Shown: in pieces, positions 22,744 to 34,400 of the stretch
Position numbering within the stretch: the first letter of the stretch is position 1
Layout of the letters: the number at the start of each line of letters is the position of its first letter
From: Laccaria trichodermophora
Lineage: Eukaryota > Basidiomycota > Agaricomycetes > Agaricales > Hydnangiaceae
Assembly: GCA_018417955.1 (NCBI GenBank)
Contig: JACTVC010000047.1
Span: 62,001-126,000, forward strand
Direction: 5' to 3'
DNA: 64,000 nt
Translations under genes and position numbers: made by a program
The notes under the pieces: generated by a model
The model's input: only the letters and a program-made list of their open reading frames with translations
What the model was told of the DNA's origin: nothing
Database searches by the model: none

Positions 22744-23029
22744 GGTAAAAAGGGACACAGTCAATACTTCACTATATTTAAGCACTCAGTAAAGTTACAA
22801 ATGAAAAGTTCTGTATGTATGTACCGTATGCTGGGTGCTGGTGTCGATATGGATGTGGCACCTATTGATGACTAACTGGCAGCTTCTGTCTTCAGTGACG
22901 GATCAAGTCTTGGGTCTGATGAGGGATAGTTGGTAAGCTTTGTGGCCTCCCCAATTCAGGCACTTCACTCAAGAGCATGGCACTGCTAGCCTCTAGGCAC
23001 CACTGCCAGGAATGCCACAGCTAATTACT

Positions 23030-25488
23030 GGGTGACTTCCCATAACATAAATTTATATAAATGAATAAATCTGACCCTGATCAGAGTTTGAAATGGGAAC
23101 CCTGGCTTGCGATTTAATCAAGCAAATAAACCATAATGCCAACTGATTAGATTTATTCACTTGACTTGAATAAACTTACTTCCCTCTCATCTGAGTTGTT
23201 TTGAGGACACACAGGTCCATGGATGGGTGTATTATAGTTGGTCCTCAATCATATCAGCCAGAAAGTAGGACACACAATGTATGAAGCCAAGAAAAAGTCA
23301 AGTTGAGCTGAATAATGCTGTGGTTCTGTGAGTTATGTGCTGAGAAGATTGTTTGTGGAAGGAAAAATGGCTTTGGAGAGGAAATTTTGGAGCCATAGAA
23401 TGTTAGCACTGCTAAATAACTCCATAATGGCTTCAAATTATAACAAGAGAGCAGACTGCCCTCAGCTGCAGGAGAGTAGAGTGGGATGAGGTAGAGCTGA
23501 CTAAGCTAGGTGGGAAGAAAACATACCCAGGAAGGAAAGGTGTCATGATGGCAGGGTTGATTCCAGTGTCTGAAATCTATTTGAGGGGTCTGTACTTGAG
23601 TACCCTCTGAATAGATTAAGGTTTATAACTGGGTGCCAACCAGGGCCTCCATCAAAGTTGAACCCCAGTGAAAACCAGCTCTGTTCTCAGCTGCAAGTAT
23701 CTGTGGATTCCTGGCAGATATCAGAGGTCGTCAGCACAGCAGAAATGTGCTGGTAGACTGGGATTTTGTCCCTTTTGTGGATTTTTTTCTGTGAGGTTCT
23801 GCCTTTAAAGCCACCATTTTGATATAAATAGCTGAAATTTCTGCTTAAATCGGATTCTTTCCGCCTCCACCTGCACTTTTCAGTTGTTGTCTGTGCCTGG
23901 TAAATATTTTGTATTGGTTCAGAAAATCTCCTATTTTCTGTAACTATCTGCAAGTCCCTGCCGCCCCAGTATATCCCCAAATGGCACATAACCACTCAGT
24001 ATCCACCTATACCCCCATGCCACTTTGCGACGCAACAGCCAATAACTTGAATGCTTGATAATTCTCATCCACCATCTGTCCCTTCAACTGACAAGGCTCT
24101 TCCCTGAAGCAGGTGTGAATGGGGAGGGAATACAGAAGGAAGGATATTGGTTTGTGACATAACCTGGGCTGAAAATATCACAAACCTTGATGAATGCAAT
24201 GCCACCGAGCAGGATTGAGCCAAAATATAGTGCATACATGCATGAAAAAAGGTCAGAACTTTATCTAATTGTGCCAAAAAACAATGTACTGACATGTTAC
24301 ACCATATGTGTTCTCCCATACATGTTCACTTGCAGTCAGAGATTGCGTATGGCTGGCTTCTATTTATAATGGTGAAAATTTAGTCATTCAAACAGAAAGG
24401 CACTTACAGTGAATCAAGTTCACAATGCCTGCCACATCAATGATTGTTCTGATATGTCAGTGAGGGGCTTGCTGAGGGATGTGTGGAGTGATGCACCAGA
24501 AGTCCTGGAAGACAGAAAGGAGGGAAAAGTGGGGGAAGGAAAGAAAGAGCTAGTGTTTGAAAGTCTGGTTCAGTCTGGTTTTTTGATCCCCAGGGGCATG
24601 GACTGTAACAGTAACCGGTCTGCCTTTTCCCCAGAAGTCAAAAGACCAGACTGGACTGCAAAAAGACTGCAGACCACCATTTTTTGCAGTCTATAGACCG
24701 GTTTTGGTCTGCATCGGTTTTAACCGGTTTATGACCGGTCTTTAGGCCAATATTTTAAAATTATGAATTGGTAAATTTATTAACATCTCTATTAGCTTCA
24801 AAACGAGCCCAAGAACGTTAAATTCCGTTAGGAATTGGTGTTTCTATAAAATAAGTCTGGTACATCTATTATTCCCAAAAGTAATTTACATTTTCATTCA
24901 TATCTCTCTCGTTTTTTGACCAAATCGTACGTTCTTGGGTGCGTTTTAAAGGGTATTTAAGGGGCTACAAAAGGCCGGTCCAAATCGGTCAAGACCGGTT
25001 CATGTTAACTGGTTTTTTTGCGGTCTTTACATCTCAAAAATAAAAAGACCGAACCGCAGGTCCAGTCTTTTGCAGTCTTGGTCCAGTCTGGTTACGGTCT
25101 TTTTCCAGTCATGAGACCGGACTTCGAAACACTAGAAAGAGCAGAATGGGAATCATGTGAGGGTGTCTGATATATATATAATCACCCAGAGTTGACTTGT
25201 GAAAAAAAAAATTGAATGGAAAGAAGGAATATTGTTGTAAAGTAGGTCAGTGTTGGATTGAGAGAAGTACTCAACACTGTGAAAAGAAGTCCACATTTGG
25301 TTGATGCTGGGAATCACATACAGGTGCGGATTCTTGCTGATTTCATCCTCCACCATCGATATCTGCAGAACGGTGCAGAGCTGGTTTTCACTGGGGTTGA
25401 ACCTTACAAGATTTGGCATCCTGGCAAAAGACCCTAGATCTCATCAATTTATTTAAATCTAGCGAATTTGTGTTATGGGAAGTCACCC
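23030..25488. mobile_element. DNA transposon with 3 bp duplication (CMC/PIF-like), non-autonomous
   Basis: Inserted into the unit 1 copy of AATTACTATTTCAAGAG (intact at about 44,766). Termini GGGTGACTTCCCATAACA and its exact complement at the right, with one change beyond (AAATT against CAAATT). Flanked by ACT on both sides. No transposase frame recognised. Carries a nested hAT MITE at 24,551-25,134. Confidence 0.75.
24551..25134. mobile_element. hAT-type MITE (584 bp) with ACCGGTCT subterminal repeats
   Basis: Exact 8 bp target-site duplication GAAAGAGC (24,543-24,550 and 25,135-25,142). Termini TAGTGTTTGAAAGTC and TAGTGTTTCGAAGTC (from the right). Many subterminal copies of AGACCGG/CCGGTCT and AGACTGGAC, likely transposase-binding sites. 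No coding capacity. Confidence 0.85.
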
Positions 25489-26194
25489 ACTATTTCAAGA
25501 GATTGCAACTCCCAACCACCTATGGTGAAGGCTGTGGGAGGTTTCCGTCAAATGTGAGGCATGGTTGGTGTTGGGTCGAAGCATGGACAACATCCAAGTA
25601 ATTCTGTCTGGTGAAAGAAAAGTCGTGAAATTTACTGAAGTTGGGTCGATGTAGGTTTTGGCCTTTGCTTGGCTGGACTGAGGGCGAGATTTGGCATGGG
25701 CGAGGTTGCCACAGCTTACGATGTGAGGTATGCACTGGTGTAAGTGGTTTTCTGGTGAAACCATTGAGCCTGAGATGATGGAGTGACAAAATCAAAGTTG
25801 AGGATCTCAAATTCAACTTCAATGAGTCAAGTTTATGAAATAGGCATTAATATCTATCTTATAATACAACAAGGCACTTTTGCCTTATAAGGCAAACATA
25901 AGACAAAGTACCATAAAGGGTAACTACAAGTGTGACTTTCTGAGTCTTTCTCTTGGTATCACTCTTTTCAAAGCATGCATCATCTGCATCTCTCGCTCTT
26001 CTGTGTCCCATCCCCCCCCCCTTTTCATTATATCCTGCTCACTCACTTAATACAATCTGCATAAGGCATGGCTCTAGCAGAGTGAGACACGTCTATCTTT
26101 TGCTCTCTGCAGTGACGAAACCATAACAACCATTTTCAGCAGTAAGTGACATACTAACACTTGAAAAAGACTGGAGCACTTGAGCAGTGGTTCC

Positions 26195-26854
26195 AGGACC
26201 CCTGAAAATACCCTTGGAACCCAGAACCCAATCCGGATAAAAATTCTGAAATTCTTTTGAAAACCCATAGCACTATCCAGATAGAATTTGGGCCATTTTG
26301 GCTGGAACCCAGAGGCAGATTTCCAGATAGAAATTGGGCTGACCCACCAAACCCAGAGCCACTTCCAGATAAAAATTGGTGCAGGTGGGGATCTGAACTC
26401 AAGACATATTGAATGTGAAGGTCATCAACTAAGCCATTTGCATTAACATTTTAACCACTACATCAAGTGAAGATAATATTATTAATTTTCCACTTTGACC
26501 ATGTTACACCATTGATATTTGCATTTCTCTGCACTCTCAAATATGCCTCAGAGGGGCCACAAAATGGGCAGGACTTTGTTTTTTGTTATCTGAGATGCTT
26601 GTAGTATGCCTATTAGGGCTCCACAGGAGACGCCAAGCAAGAAATTGGTGTTTTGAAGTGAAATTTTGGTGATTTTAAGCAAAAAAAGCAAAAATAGAGG
26701 TTTTGGGTAACCCAGATCCATGTCCAGATAAATTTTGCCCATACCTGGACCCAGATCCACCATCCAGATAGAAATTGTCCAAAACTGTCTGGATAAAAAT
26801 TCCAAAAATTTCGACTTTTTGGATCTGGGTTTGAAGGGTAATTTCAGGGGTCCT
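26195..26854. mobile_element. hAT-type MITE (660 bp)
   Basis: Exact 8 bp duplication GTGGTTCC (26,187-26,194 and 26,855-26,862). Inverted ends AGGACCCCTGAAAATACCC and AGGACCCCTGAAATTACCC. The interior has repeated CCAGATA(G/A)AAATT motifs in both orientations. No transposase. Confidence 0.8.
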
Positions 26855-27409
26855 GTGGTTCCGCCAAGAATTGCATCTCAATTTCTTGATTATTCTAGGA
26901 GGTCAGGGACTCAGGGTTCAATTTGTGATCACAATACGGACACGTAGTGCAGTGCATCAATGGAGAACTCTGAAGTGAGCATATCATTTGTCCCAACTTA
27001 CCCCTTTAATTATGGATAACTTCAAGGGCAGCCTCAGCTATGCTCAACAACATCAGCAGCACACTTGACAAGTGCTGCATGATTGTGTTCTCTCAAATAT
27101 TGAAGAAAGTCCTCACCACCATATACCAATCGCAAATCCACATACACCAATGCCCCTCCTGGATTTGCAGAGCAAGTGAGGGCAAATGCCCACTCCACAA
27201 GCTGCATCTCTCAAGAGGTGGACCTCCAAAGCTTATCTCAACAGCAGCACCCGAGCTGGCAACAAGATGAAAATAGAGCACCTGCAGCTAACAGTTCTAA
27301 GTACCATAAAGGGAAGGAGACAAATGTGAGCCAGTGTAAAATTTCTTGCTATTTCAATCCCCAGCTCTGCTCCTAGCTGTAGGCAAATTGTAGGTAACAT
27401 TGGAAAAGC

Positions 27410-27930
27410 TGTATCAGTGTATTGCTCATGTATTGGACATATTCTGTCTACCAATGATGTGCTGCCCAATATTGAAGATATGTGGCACTTACCAAGCACT
27501 TACACCAAACTTACACAAGTCTTGCTCAACATGAACCTTCTTGAATGTTCTGCTGGCACCCTATGTATATAAAAGATAGCGAACAGGTCCTCATGAGCTA
27601 CCAGTACATTGTTTGACATATGTACTGTCTCCAATGACATGCTGCCCAAAGGGCGGTGTGTCGCTGGAGATATATGGCACCTACTGAAGTCTTGCTCACT
27701 ACAAACATTCTCGAATGTTTTGGCACTGGGTACATTGTTTGTCTATGTACTGTTTCCAACAATGTGCCACCCAAGGGGTGGCACATTGTTGGAAACATGT
27801 GGAAGTCTTGCTCACCATGAACATTCAGGACATTCTCAAATGTTTCATGCTGGCCCCACTGGCACACTATGTATATAAGAACAGTGAACAGGTCCTCACA
27901 AGCTTCCAGTGCATTGTTGACCAATGATGG
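27410..27930. repeat. Three degenerate repeats of about 170 bp with a long perfect hairpin
   Basis: Repeated landmarks are AAGTCTTGCTCA, GAACATTC, CACTATGTATATAA, GAACAGGTCCTCA and CAGTGCATTGTT. At about 27,749-27,797 TGTTTCCAACAATGTGCCAC and its complement face each other across a few bases, forming a nearly perfect hairpin. Confidence 0.6.
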
Positions 27931-29019
27931 TGGCATGTCATTGGAGATATTTGGCTTACTTACAATTGGAATATGAAACCCTGACACTGAAGAATAACAT
28001 TCTAGCCTGTGCATAGCACAGGTCACAGGCTCGTTCATCTATATATGCAGAATGGAGGTCGCTAGTGTCTATGTTGCCAGCCACATCAAAGCCTCATCGG
28101 TTCCATCTCTACCAGCTCTTCCAGATCACAACCAAAAAAGTCAGACACCTCCATCACTTGAATTATCGTCCTCTTCTGTTTCTTCGGGGAAGCATCAGGA
28201 AAAACCCAACTTGCAAATTTGTAGTAATCTGTGTTAATGAGAGGAGAAAACTTGAAATAAGTGCAATTAGTGCCCAAAAGTATGTTAAGTGTGATTAGTA
28301 CAAATTAAACAGGTTCTGACTTATTGAGTGCTTATTACATGCTTATTTTTACTTTTTAAGCAGTGATAAGCAGTTTCAAGCACGCATTTCCAAGAGTAAG
28401 TCAAGAGTTAGTGTTGATTAGCAGGTATATAGTGAGCAATAAGTACGCTTAGGTTTTATTTGTGGCTCAAACTACTACATATGGGACAACTAGCTATGAT
28501 ATATATGGGTTACACATAGGTGATTGGAGGGTGTGATGTCGACAGGAGAAGCAGCAGGACCCTATGCTGAACCATCATGCTTCGGCAGAAGGTGAGGGTG
28601 TGATTGCCCTGTCTGGCATTGGTGTAGGTTGGTGATGTGTGACACATGCAAGGAGAACAGGGATTAGTTAAAGGTGCCAATGATGACAATGGGGGGTTGG
28701 GTGTGGCTTGATATGAAGGAAGATTGGATTCAGAGAGCTGGACATGTGGTGAGAGGTAGTGTTGCCGCGGCTTCGGCTTTTAGCTGGTTCAAGCCACAGC
28801 TGAGCTGAAATTAAAGCCGAGCCGATTGATCTGGCTTGGCTACTGCTTGAGCCAGCTAGAGCTGGGATTTTCAGCCTCATCAACCACACATGCTAGCTCA
28901 TTCGAAACAAATAAAATTGGCTTTTGTCTGTACATATTATTCAACTAGTATGTAATAGAATATACTTTAAATGAACCTAAGATTGCTAAGAATTGCCTGA
29001 GACGGTGTGACAGAGTCAC

Positions 29020-29600
29020 ACCCCACAAAACAGAAAATGTAATATATCTCCAGAACGCGGACACACGATCCTCTCGTCTCTTCAGGACCTTCAAACTACA
29101 CTAGAATACATTTTAAACGAGCCTTAGATCATAAGAAACAATGGAAATCTGACTGACCTAGGGTACTTGCTCCCAAAACAGAAAATAGAACATAGCTCCA
29201 GAACGCGGACACGCGAACCTCTCGTCTCTTTGGGACCTTCAAACGACACTAGAATACATTTTAAACGAGCCTTAGATCATAAGAAACGATGGAAATCTGA
29301 CTGACCTAGGGTACTTGCTCCCAAAACAGAAAATGGAACATATCTCCAGAACGCGGACACACGAACCTCTTGTCTCTTCGGGACCTTCAAACGACACTAG
29401 AATACATTTTAAACGAGCCTTAGATCATAAGAAACGATGGAAATCTGACTGACCTAGGGTACTTGCTCCCAAAACAGAAAATGGAACATATCTCCAGAAC
29501 GCGGACACACGAACCTCTTGTCTCTTCGGGTCCTTCAAACTACACTAGAATAGGTTGTAAACAAGCCTTTAATGAAGGATGATGATGGAGAACTCACAAA
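29020..29600. repeat. 148 bp tandem repeats, mirrored at 31,480-32,010
   Basis: About four units with a period of 147-148 bp (starts near 29,024, 29,171, 29,319, 29,467). Each contains CAAAACAGAAAATGGAACAT, CTCCAGAACGCGGACAC, GAACCTCT-GTCTCTTCGGG and CATTTTAAACGAGCC. Inverted copies of three to four units occur at about 31,480-32,010 in the right arm of the foldback element. Confidence 0.85.
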
Positions 29601-29626
29601 GATAGAGTACACCCTCCTGATGAATC

Positions 29627-30653
29627 CCTGTGAAAACCACAGTGGTTTAGTTCGGATTACATATGTTTAAAAAGGATTTGTTCAAAATTATCTGTTCTAA
29701 TTGGTTCATAATGAAGTAAAATTGGCTTGGCAAAACTCATTCCACATGAAAATTTGTAAGTTGTCCATTTTCTTCCACCAGGCAATAAAAATCTTAGCGG
29801 ATTTGTAGGTTGTTTGTAAGTGGCATTTCGCTTCGTGTGCGCTATATCGGAATTGTGTAACTTCGCATCGTCGATTCTGTCCAAGTCCTCTTTCACACGC
29901 ACCTCTATCACGCGCATCTGGTCCGTTGGATTCTGACAGTTTTCCCTTTTCCTTCCTACCACCACGTCGCCACCTCCACACCCTCTTTACCCTCTTCTGT
30001 CATCTCCCCTCCAACTGCCTGTTTTTGGAAGACCGAGCACCTCAACCCCTTGCTATACCCTTCATTCAAAGTTCCTGGCCGGGTACTTTGAATGAAGGGT
30101 ACTACAATGCCTCCCTCCATCGGAATACATAGGTAGAGTCACATCTTACTCAAACTTGGAGCCATTTTGAATCACAATCTGATTATTAGGTCAATGACTT
30201 GGATGTCGGTCTAGCTGTGCAACAAGTATCGGGTGGTGGTTGGGTCAGTGGGGTGTGGGGATAGAGCCTGGTGGTCTATGGGGTCAGATGTTGCAACCAG
30301 GGCACCTGTAGCAGCGCCGTTATGGGGTGCCGTCACCTTCAGACAACTTTCTATAGTTTCTTGTACTGCCTACTATTGTATATTGCAACGTACATTCATT
30401 CCAATGGCCCTAGTATTGAATATAGCACCATTCTATTGAAAAATTCCTACCTTTCATTCACAACTGTAGCAAACCGATATAATCAGTTGGCAACATTTTA
30501 GATCTGTGAAGGAGCCCACCCCAGCCGATATGAGCATATTTTCATCGGATATAGTCTAAATCATTGGTTGTTGTCGGTTTAAATCTATTGAATTTTCATT
30601 TGTCCGATCTGAGCAGATCCGAGCCAAACTAAACCACCGTGGTTTTCACAGGG
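29627..30653. mobile_element. 1.03 kb DNA transposon inside the left palindrome arm (8 bp duplication)
   Basis: Inverted termini CCTGTGAAAACCAC and GTGGTTTTCACAGG, continuing as GTGGTTTAGTT, about 30 bp in all. Flanked by GATGAATC at 29,619-29,626 and 30,654-30,661. The uninterrupted site (complement GATTCATC) is preserved in the right palindrome arm at 31,447-31,454. A small internal hairpin (about 30,055-30,098) repeats ACCCTTCATTCAAAGT in both orientations. No transposase; the 8 bp duplication suggests hAT-like. Confidence 0.8.
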
Positions 30654-31454
30654 GATGAATCATGAAACTTAGCATGACAGATATCTCAAAAATATGATGG
30701 CGAATGCCTCTCGTCTCTTCAGGCCCTGAAATCGACATCAAATAGCTGGTAATCAACACTTATTTGGTAGAAAACGGTACAGAACTGACCAAGATACAAA
30801 ATAGCCTCATGGTGTCTATCCAGCACCTATTACATGTTTCTTAGGGCTATAATTGGGCTATTCTGGTACCCATTCTTACATTATACTATGTGGAGTTCAT
30901 TTACAATTGATATGGTACACTACTCAAGTTTACGGTTAAACATAAATTGGGGGAGAAGAGGAGAAGGAAAGCAAAAGAGACATGACAGATGCTGATGCAC
31001 TATATATCAGAGGCACTTTAGGGTGGGTTGAGATTTAGGGCAGGCTTATCTCATCCAGATAAGCCTGCCCTAAATCTCAACCCACCCTAAAGTGCCTCTG
31101 ATATATAGTGCATCAGCATCTGTCATGTCTCTTTTGCTTTCCTTCTCCTCTTCTCCCCCAATTTATGTTTAACCGTAAACTTGAGTAGTGTACCATATCA
31201 ATTGTAAATGAACTCCACATAGTATAATGTAAGAATGGGTACCAGAATAGCCCAATTATAGCCCTAAGAAACATGTAATAGGTGCTGGATAGACACCATG
31301 AGGCTATTTTGTATCTTGGTCAGTTCTGTACCGTTTTCTACCAAATAAGTGTTGATTACCAGCTATTTGATGTCGATTTCAGGGCCTGAAGAGACGAGAG
31401 GCATCCGCCGTCATATTTTTGAGATATCTGTCATGCTAAGTTTCATGATTCATC
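30654..31454. repeat. Near-perfect palindrome, arms about 398 bp, spacer 5 bp
   Basis: Left arm 30,654-31,051 and right arm 31,057-31,454 are reverse complements; by eye only about two bases differ (near 30,700). The centre reads GGCTTATCT-CATCC-AGATAAGCC. The inverted homology continues beyond the inserted transposon into the 148 bp repeats. Confidence 0.9.
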
Positions 31455-34400
31455 AGGAGGGTGTACTCTATATTTGTGAGTTCTCCATCATCATCCTTCA
31501 TTAAAGGCTCGTTTACAACCTATTCTAGTGTAGTTTGAAGGACCCGAAGAGACAAGAGGTTCGTGTGTCCGCGTTCTGGAGATATGTTCCATTTTCTGTT
31601 TTGGGGAGCAAGTACCCTAGGTCAGTCAAATTTCCATCATTTCTTATGATCTAGGGCTCGTTTAAAACGTATTCCAGTGTCGTTTGAAGGTCCCGAAGAG
31701 ACGAGAGGTTCGCGTGTCCGCGTTCTGGAGCTATGTTCCATTTTCTGTTTTGGGAGCAAGTACCCTAGGTCAGTCAGATTTCCATCATTTCTTATGATCT
31801 AGGGCTCGTTTAAAATGTATTCTAGTGTCGTTTGAAGGTCCTGAAGAGACGAGAGGTTTGCATGTCCATGTTCTGGAGATATGTCACATTTTCTCTTTTG
31901 AGGGGAGTTGAGCTGTATCTCAGTCAGCTTTCCACCATTTTTCTTCACTGAAAGCTTGTTTACATTGTATTCTAGTCGTATTTGAAGGAGCTGAAGAAAT
32001 GACATCCATACGTGCTCCTATTTCTATGCTATCTCACATCCTTCCCTATTTTTTTGCAAAATTTTATTTATTTTCATAATCATTTGGTTTCTATTATAGT
32101 TCTATGCTCGAAATATACATTACACTGTGTATCTATCAGGTAGACAGCATCTAATTTACCCAGATTTATAGTCACATCACATTGAGAATTATGTGCCAGC
32201 TTGAGCTGGCTTTGGGTCAGCTAAAAGCCGAGCTGAGCCACTTAAGGAAATTTAGCTGGCTTACATAAGCCAGCTCTTGGCTAGCCGAGCTGCGGCAACA
32301 CTAGTGAGAGGGATACAGATGGATGATAGTGGTAACTTACATAGGGCAAGACGAGGATGGGAGGTGTAGAGTAGTTGAGGCAGTGCTAGAAATGGGGTTC
32401 AATGGGGTGGAAGGATATGTGAACAACACATACAGGTTAAGTGGGACTTGCAGCTGTAAATGTAAATGTTGGCAAGCTGGTTGTAGTGACCTTAGTTGTT
32501 GTGCTGAATAAAAGTGTCATGGTGAGCTGTAAGACAGAAAATTGGAGACTCACAACGCGACAGATAAGTGTGCCAAGAGGAGGGCCAGATAATGGGAGGC
32601 AGGCGGTTAGTGTGGAGGAATTGACCTGGGGGTAAGAGAGAGTAGGGTCAAACAACACATATGGCTTGAGTGCAAATTACCACTGAGCCATTCCATGGCC
32701 TTGTGGATCCTTCAGCCTCAGAGACTGAAGGAGAGAGGAAGGACTGACACGAGAGAAAAGCCTGTCAAGACAATTGGTCAACAACTTAGGCAGGGTGTGG
32801 TGGAAGTTGGGAACAAGGGGAACAAGTAGGAATGACGTGAAGGTACTCAGTTTGTTACTATTTGGTCCATGTTGAACTTTCAGGGTATCATGTGACTTAG
32901 AGTCACAACTTGAACAGTCACACATCTTTCTTCTTTCCCACCCATCACCACTCTCCCTGTCCAACCAGCCCACTGTCAATGACAAGTGCTCCGGCCTCCT
33001 CAGAGCTTTCCAGTGCCCATCTCCACGTTGTGCGCTCTGCCGCTCTGTTGAAGAGACAACAAGGTGATACCTAGCCATCAGCATATGTTCTTTCTCCTTC
33101 CCTCTGACCCTGATTTGACACAATTGTTACAGACTCTCGTCTTCATTGGCAATATCTATGGTAAGTTCATGTTGGCCCTTTTTTTATCCAACCGAATCCT
33201 GACAAACAATATGGAATTAGGGTTTGTGCTTGTCTTGTCTGATGAGATTAAGATTCACCATCTAGATGTATGTACCCACCCTGCCTTTCTCCTCCTCCCC
33301 TCCATTGAGTATTAACTACTGCAGTCTGGGACTGCTCAAAACCCCAAGCGAACCTTCCATTGACATTGCCCACCTCATACGACATATTGAACTGCCTGAC
33401 ATTCCCTCTCCACCTACACTCCCCCATCACCCATCATTCCTTATGGAGTATCCTGCATGAAGTCGACTGAACAAATGGAGTGGTTGGTTCCCTCTGTTCT
33501 GGACTCTGCCACATTCATCCTAGATTTAGACACAGACAGATATAGTGAAGGTGGCTTCGATGCTGTCCCTCATTGCACCCACTTCAGGGTATCTCTCCAC
33601 TACCTTGTAAGCAGTACGGTATCAGTGTATATCTATGTAGTCTTGCAATATATCACATTTATTCCATCTTGTCATGGATATGAGCAGAAAAGTGCAAAAT
33701 TATAACTTTGTCTGTCCACTTTGCCCTGAGATGTTATAATTAGCAACCGACGATGTTGAAACTTGGTTAAAATGTTCTAAGCAAGAAGTAAAAAGCCCTT
33801 ATAAGTCAACCTAAGTCAAAGGAGTGATTATCTTTGCTAATGACTTCAAAATTACTCAAAATTAGTAGAACGAATTTGTATGCAAGTACCTCACAGACTA
33901 CTGTACTGATACGACCATGCCTTCACATCACGCATCACAGAGGTCTCTGAAGGAAGCAAAGTGAGCGTGATGTCATGCATCACTCCAGCTTTTGAAGCCA
34001 TTCCTGGCGTTTGAAAATATTCATTTTTTCTAATTTTTCTGGTGCCTGCAGCACCTTAGCCATGTAAACAGTACTCAGCATATTTCATCTACTTCTAACA
34101 AGAATTGTCCCACCATCTAAGATTTTTCTGCATGTACAACATTGTTTTAAATTTCAAATCGACGATGGCCCCTGTTCAGACGAAGAGCTCATACTCTTTG
34201 TCACACATCACATCAGATATTGAAGTCATGAAGAGATGGTCAAAACGTGTCACACCCAAAAGGGCCAGAAGAGATGGTCATATTAGTACAGTAGATGGGG
34301 ACCTTGATATATCCTAGTTTATTGAGTCAATTATTTATATATATACAAAAATTGCTGATAGATCTTATAGCATATTTGACCATAAAATATATACTCAGGT

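Larger units (their letters stand above)
25857..28045. mobile_element. Insertion of unresolved type into the duplicated copy
   Basis: Separates two pieces homologous to the neighbouring bases at about 45,125-45,135. I could not define inverted termini; ATCTAT occurs at both edges and may be a short duplication. A perfect small hairpin CCTGTGC-ATA-GCACAGG lies about 25 bp inside the right edge. The interior contains a hAT MITE (26,195-26,854) and hairpin repeats (27,410-27,930). Confidence 0.45.
28757..32303. mobile_element. hAT-like foldback (palindromic) element, 3.5 kb
   Basis: Exact 8 bp target-site duplication GTGAGAGG (28,749-28,756 and 32,304-32,311). Termini TAGTGTTGCCGC at both ends in inverted orientation, then subterminal AGCTGG/GAGCCAGC/AGCTCGGC motifs typical of hAT. 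Inside, tandem units of about 148 bp run inward from both sides in opposite orientation and meet in a long central palindrome (spacer 31,052-31,056). The left arm is interrupted by a second transposon (29,627-30,653). No coding capacity seen. Without that insertion the element would be about 2.5 kb. Confidence 0.85.

Noticed and set aside
27400..27930. CRISPR-like spaced repeats
   Set aside because: Eukaryotic context, units of about 170 bp, diverged and hairpin-rich; not short exact repeats with unique spacers.
25857..28045. Helitron interpretation of the third insertion
   Set aside because: A hairpin lies near the right edge, but the expected CTRR end and a TC start between A and T are not present.
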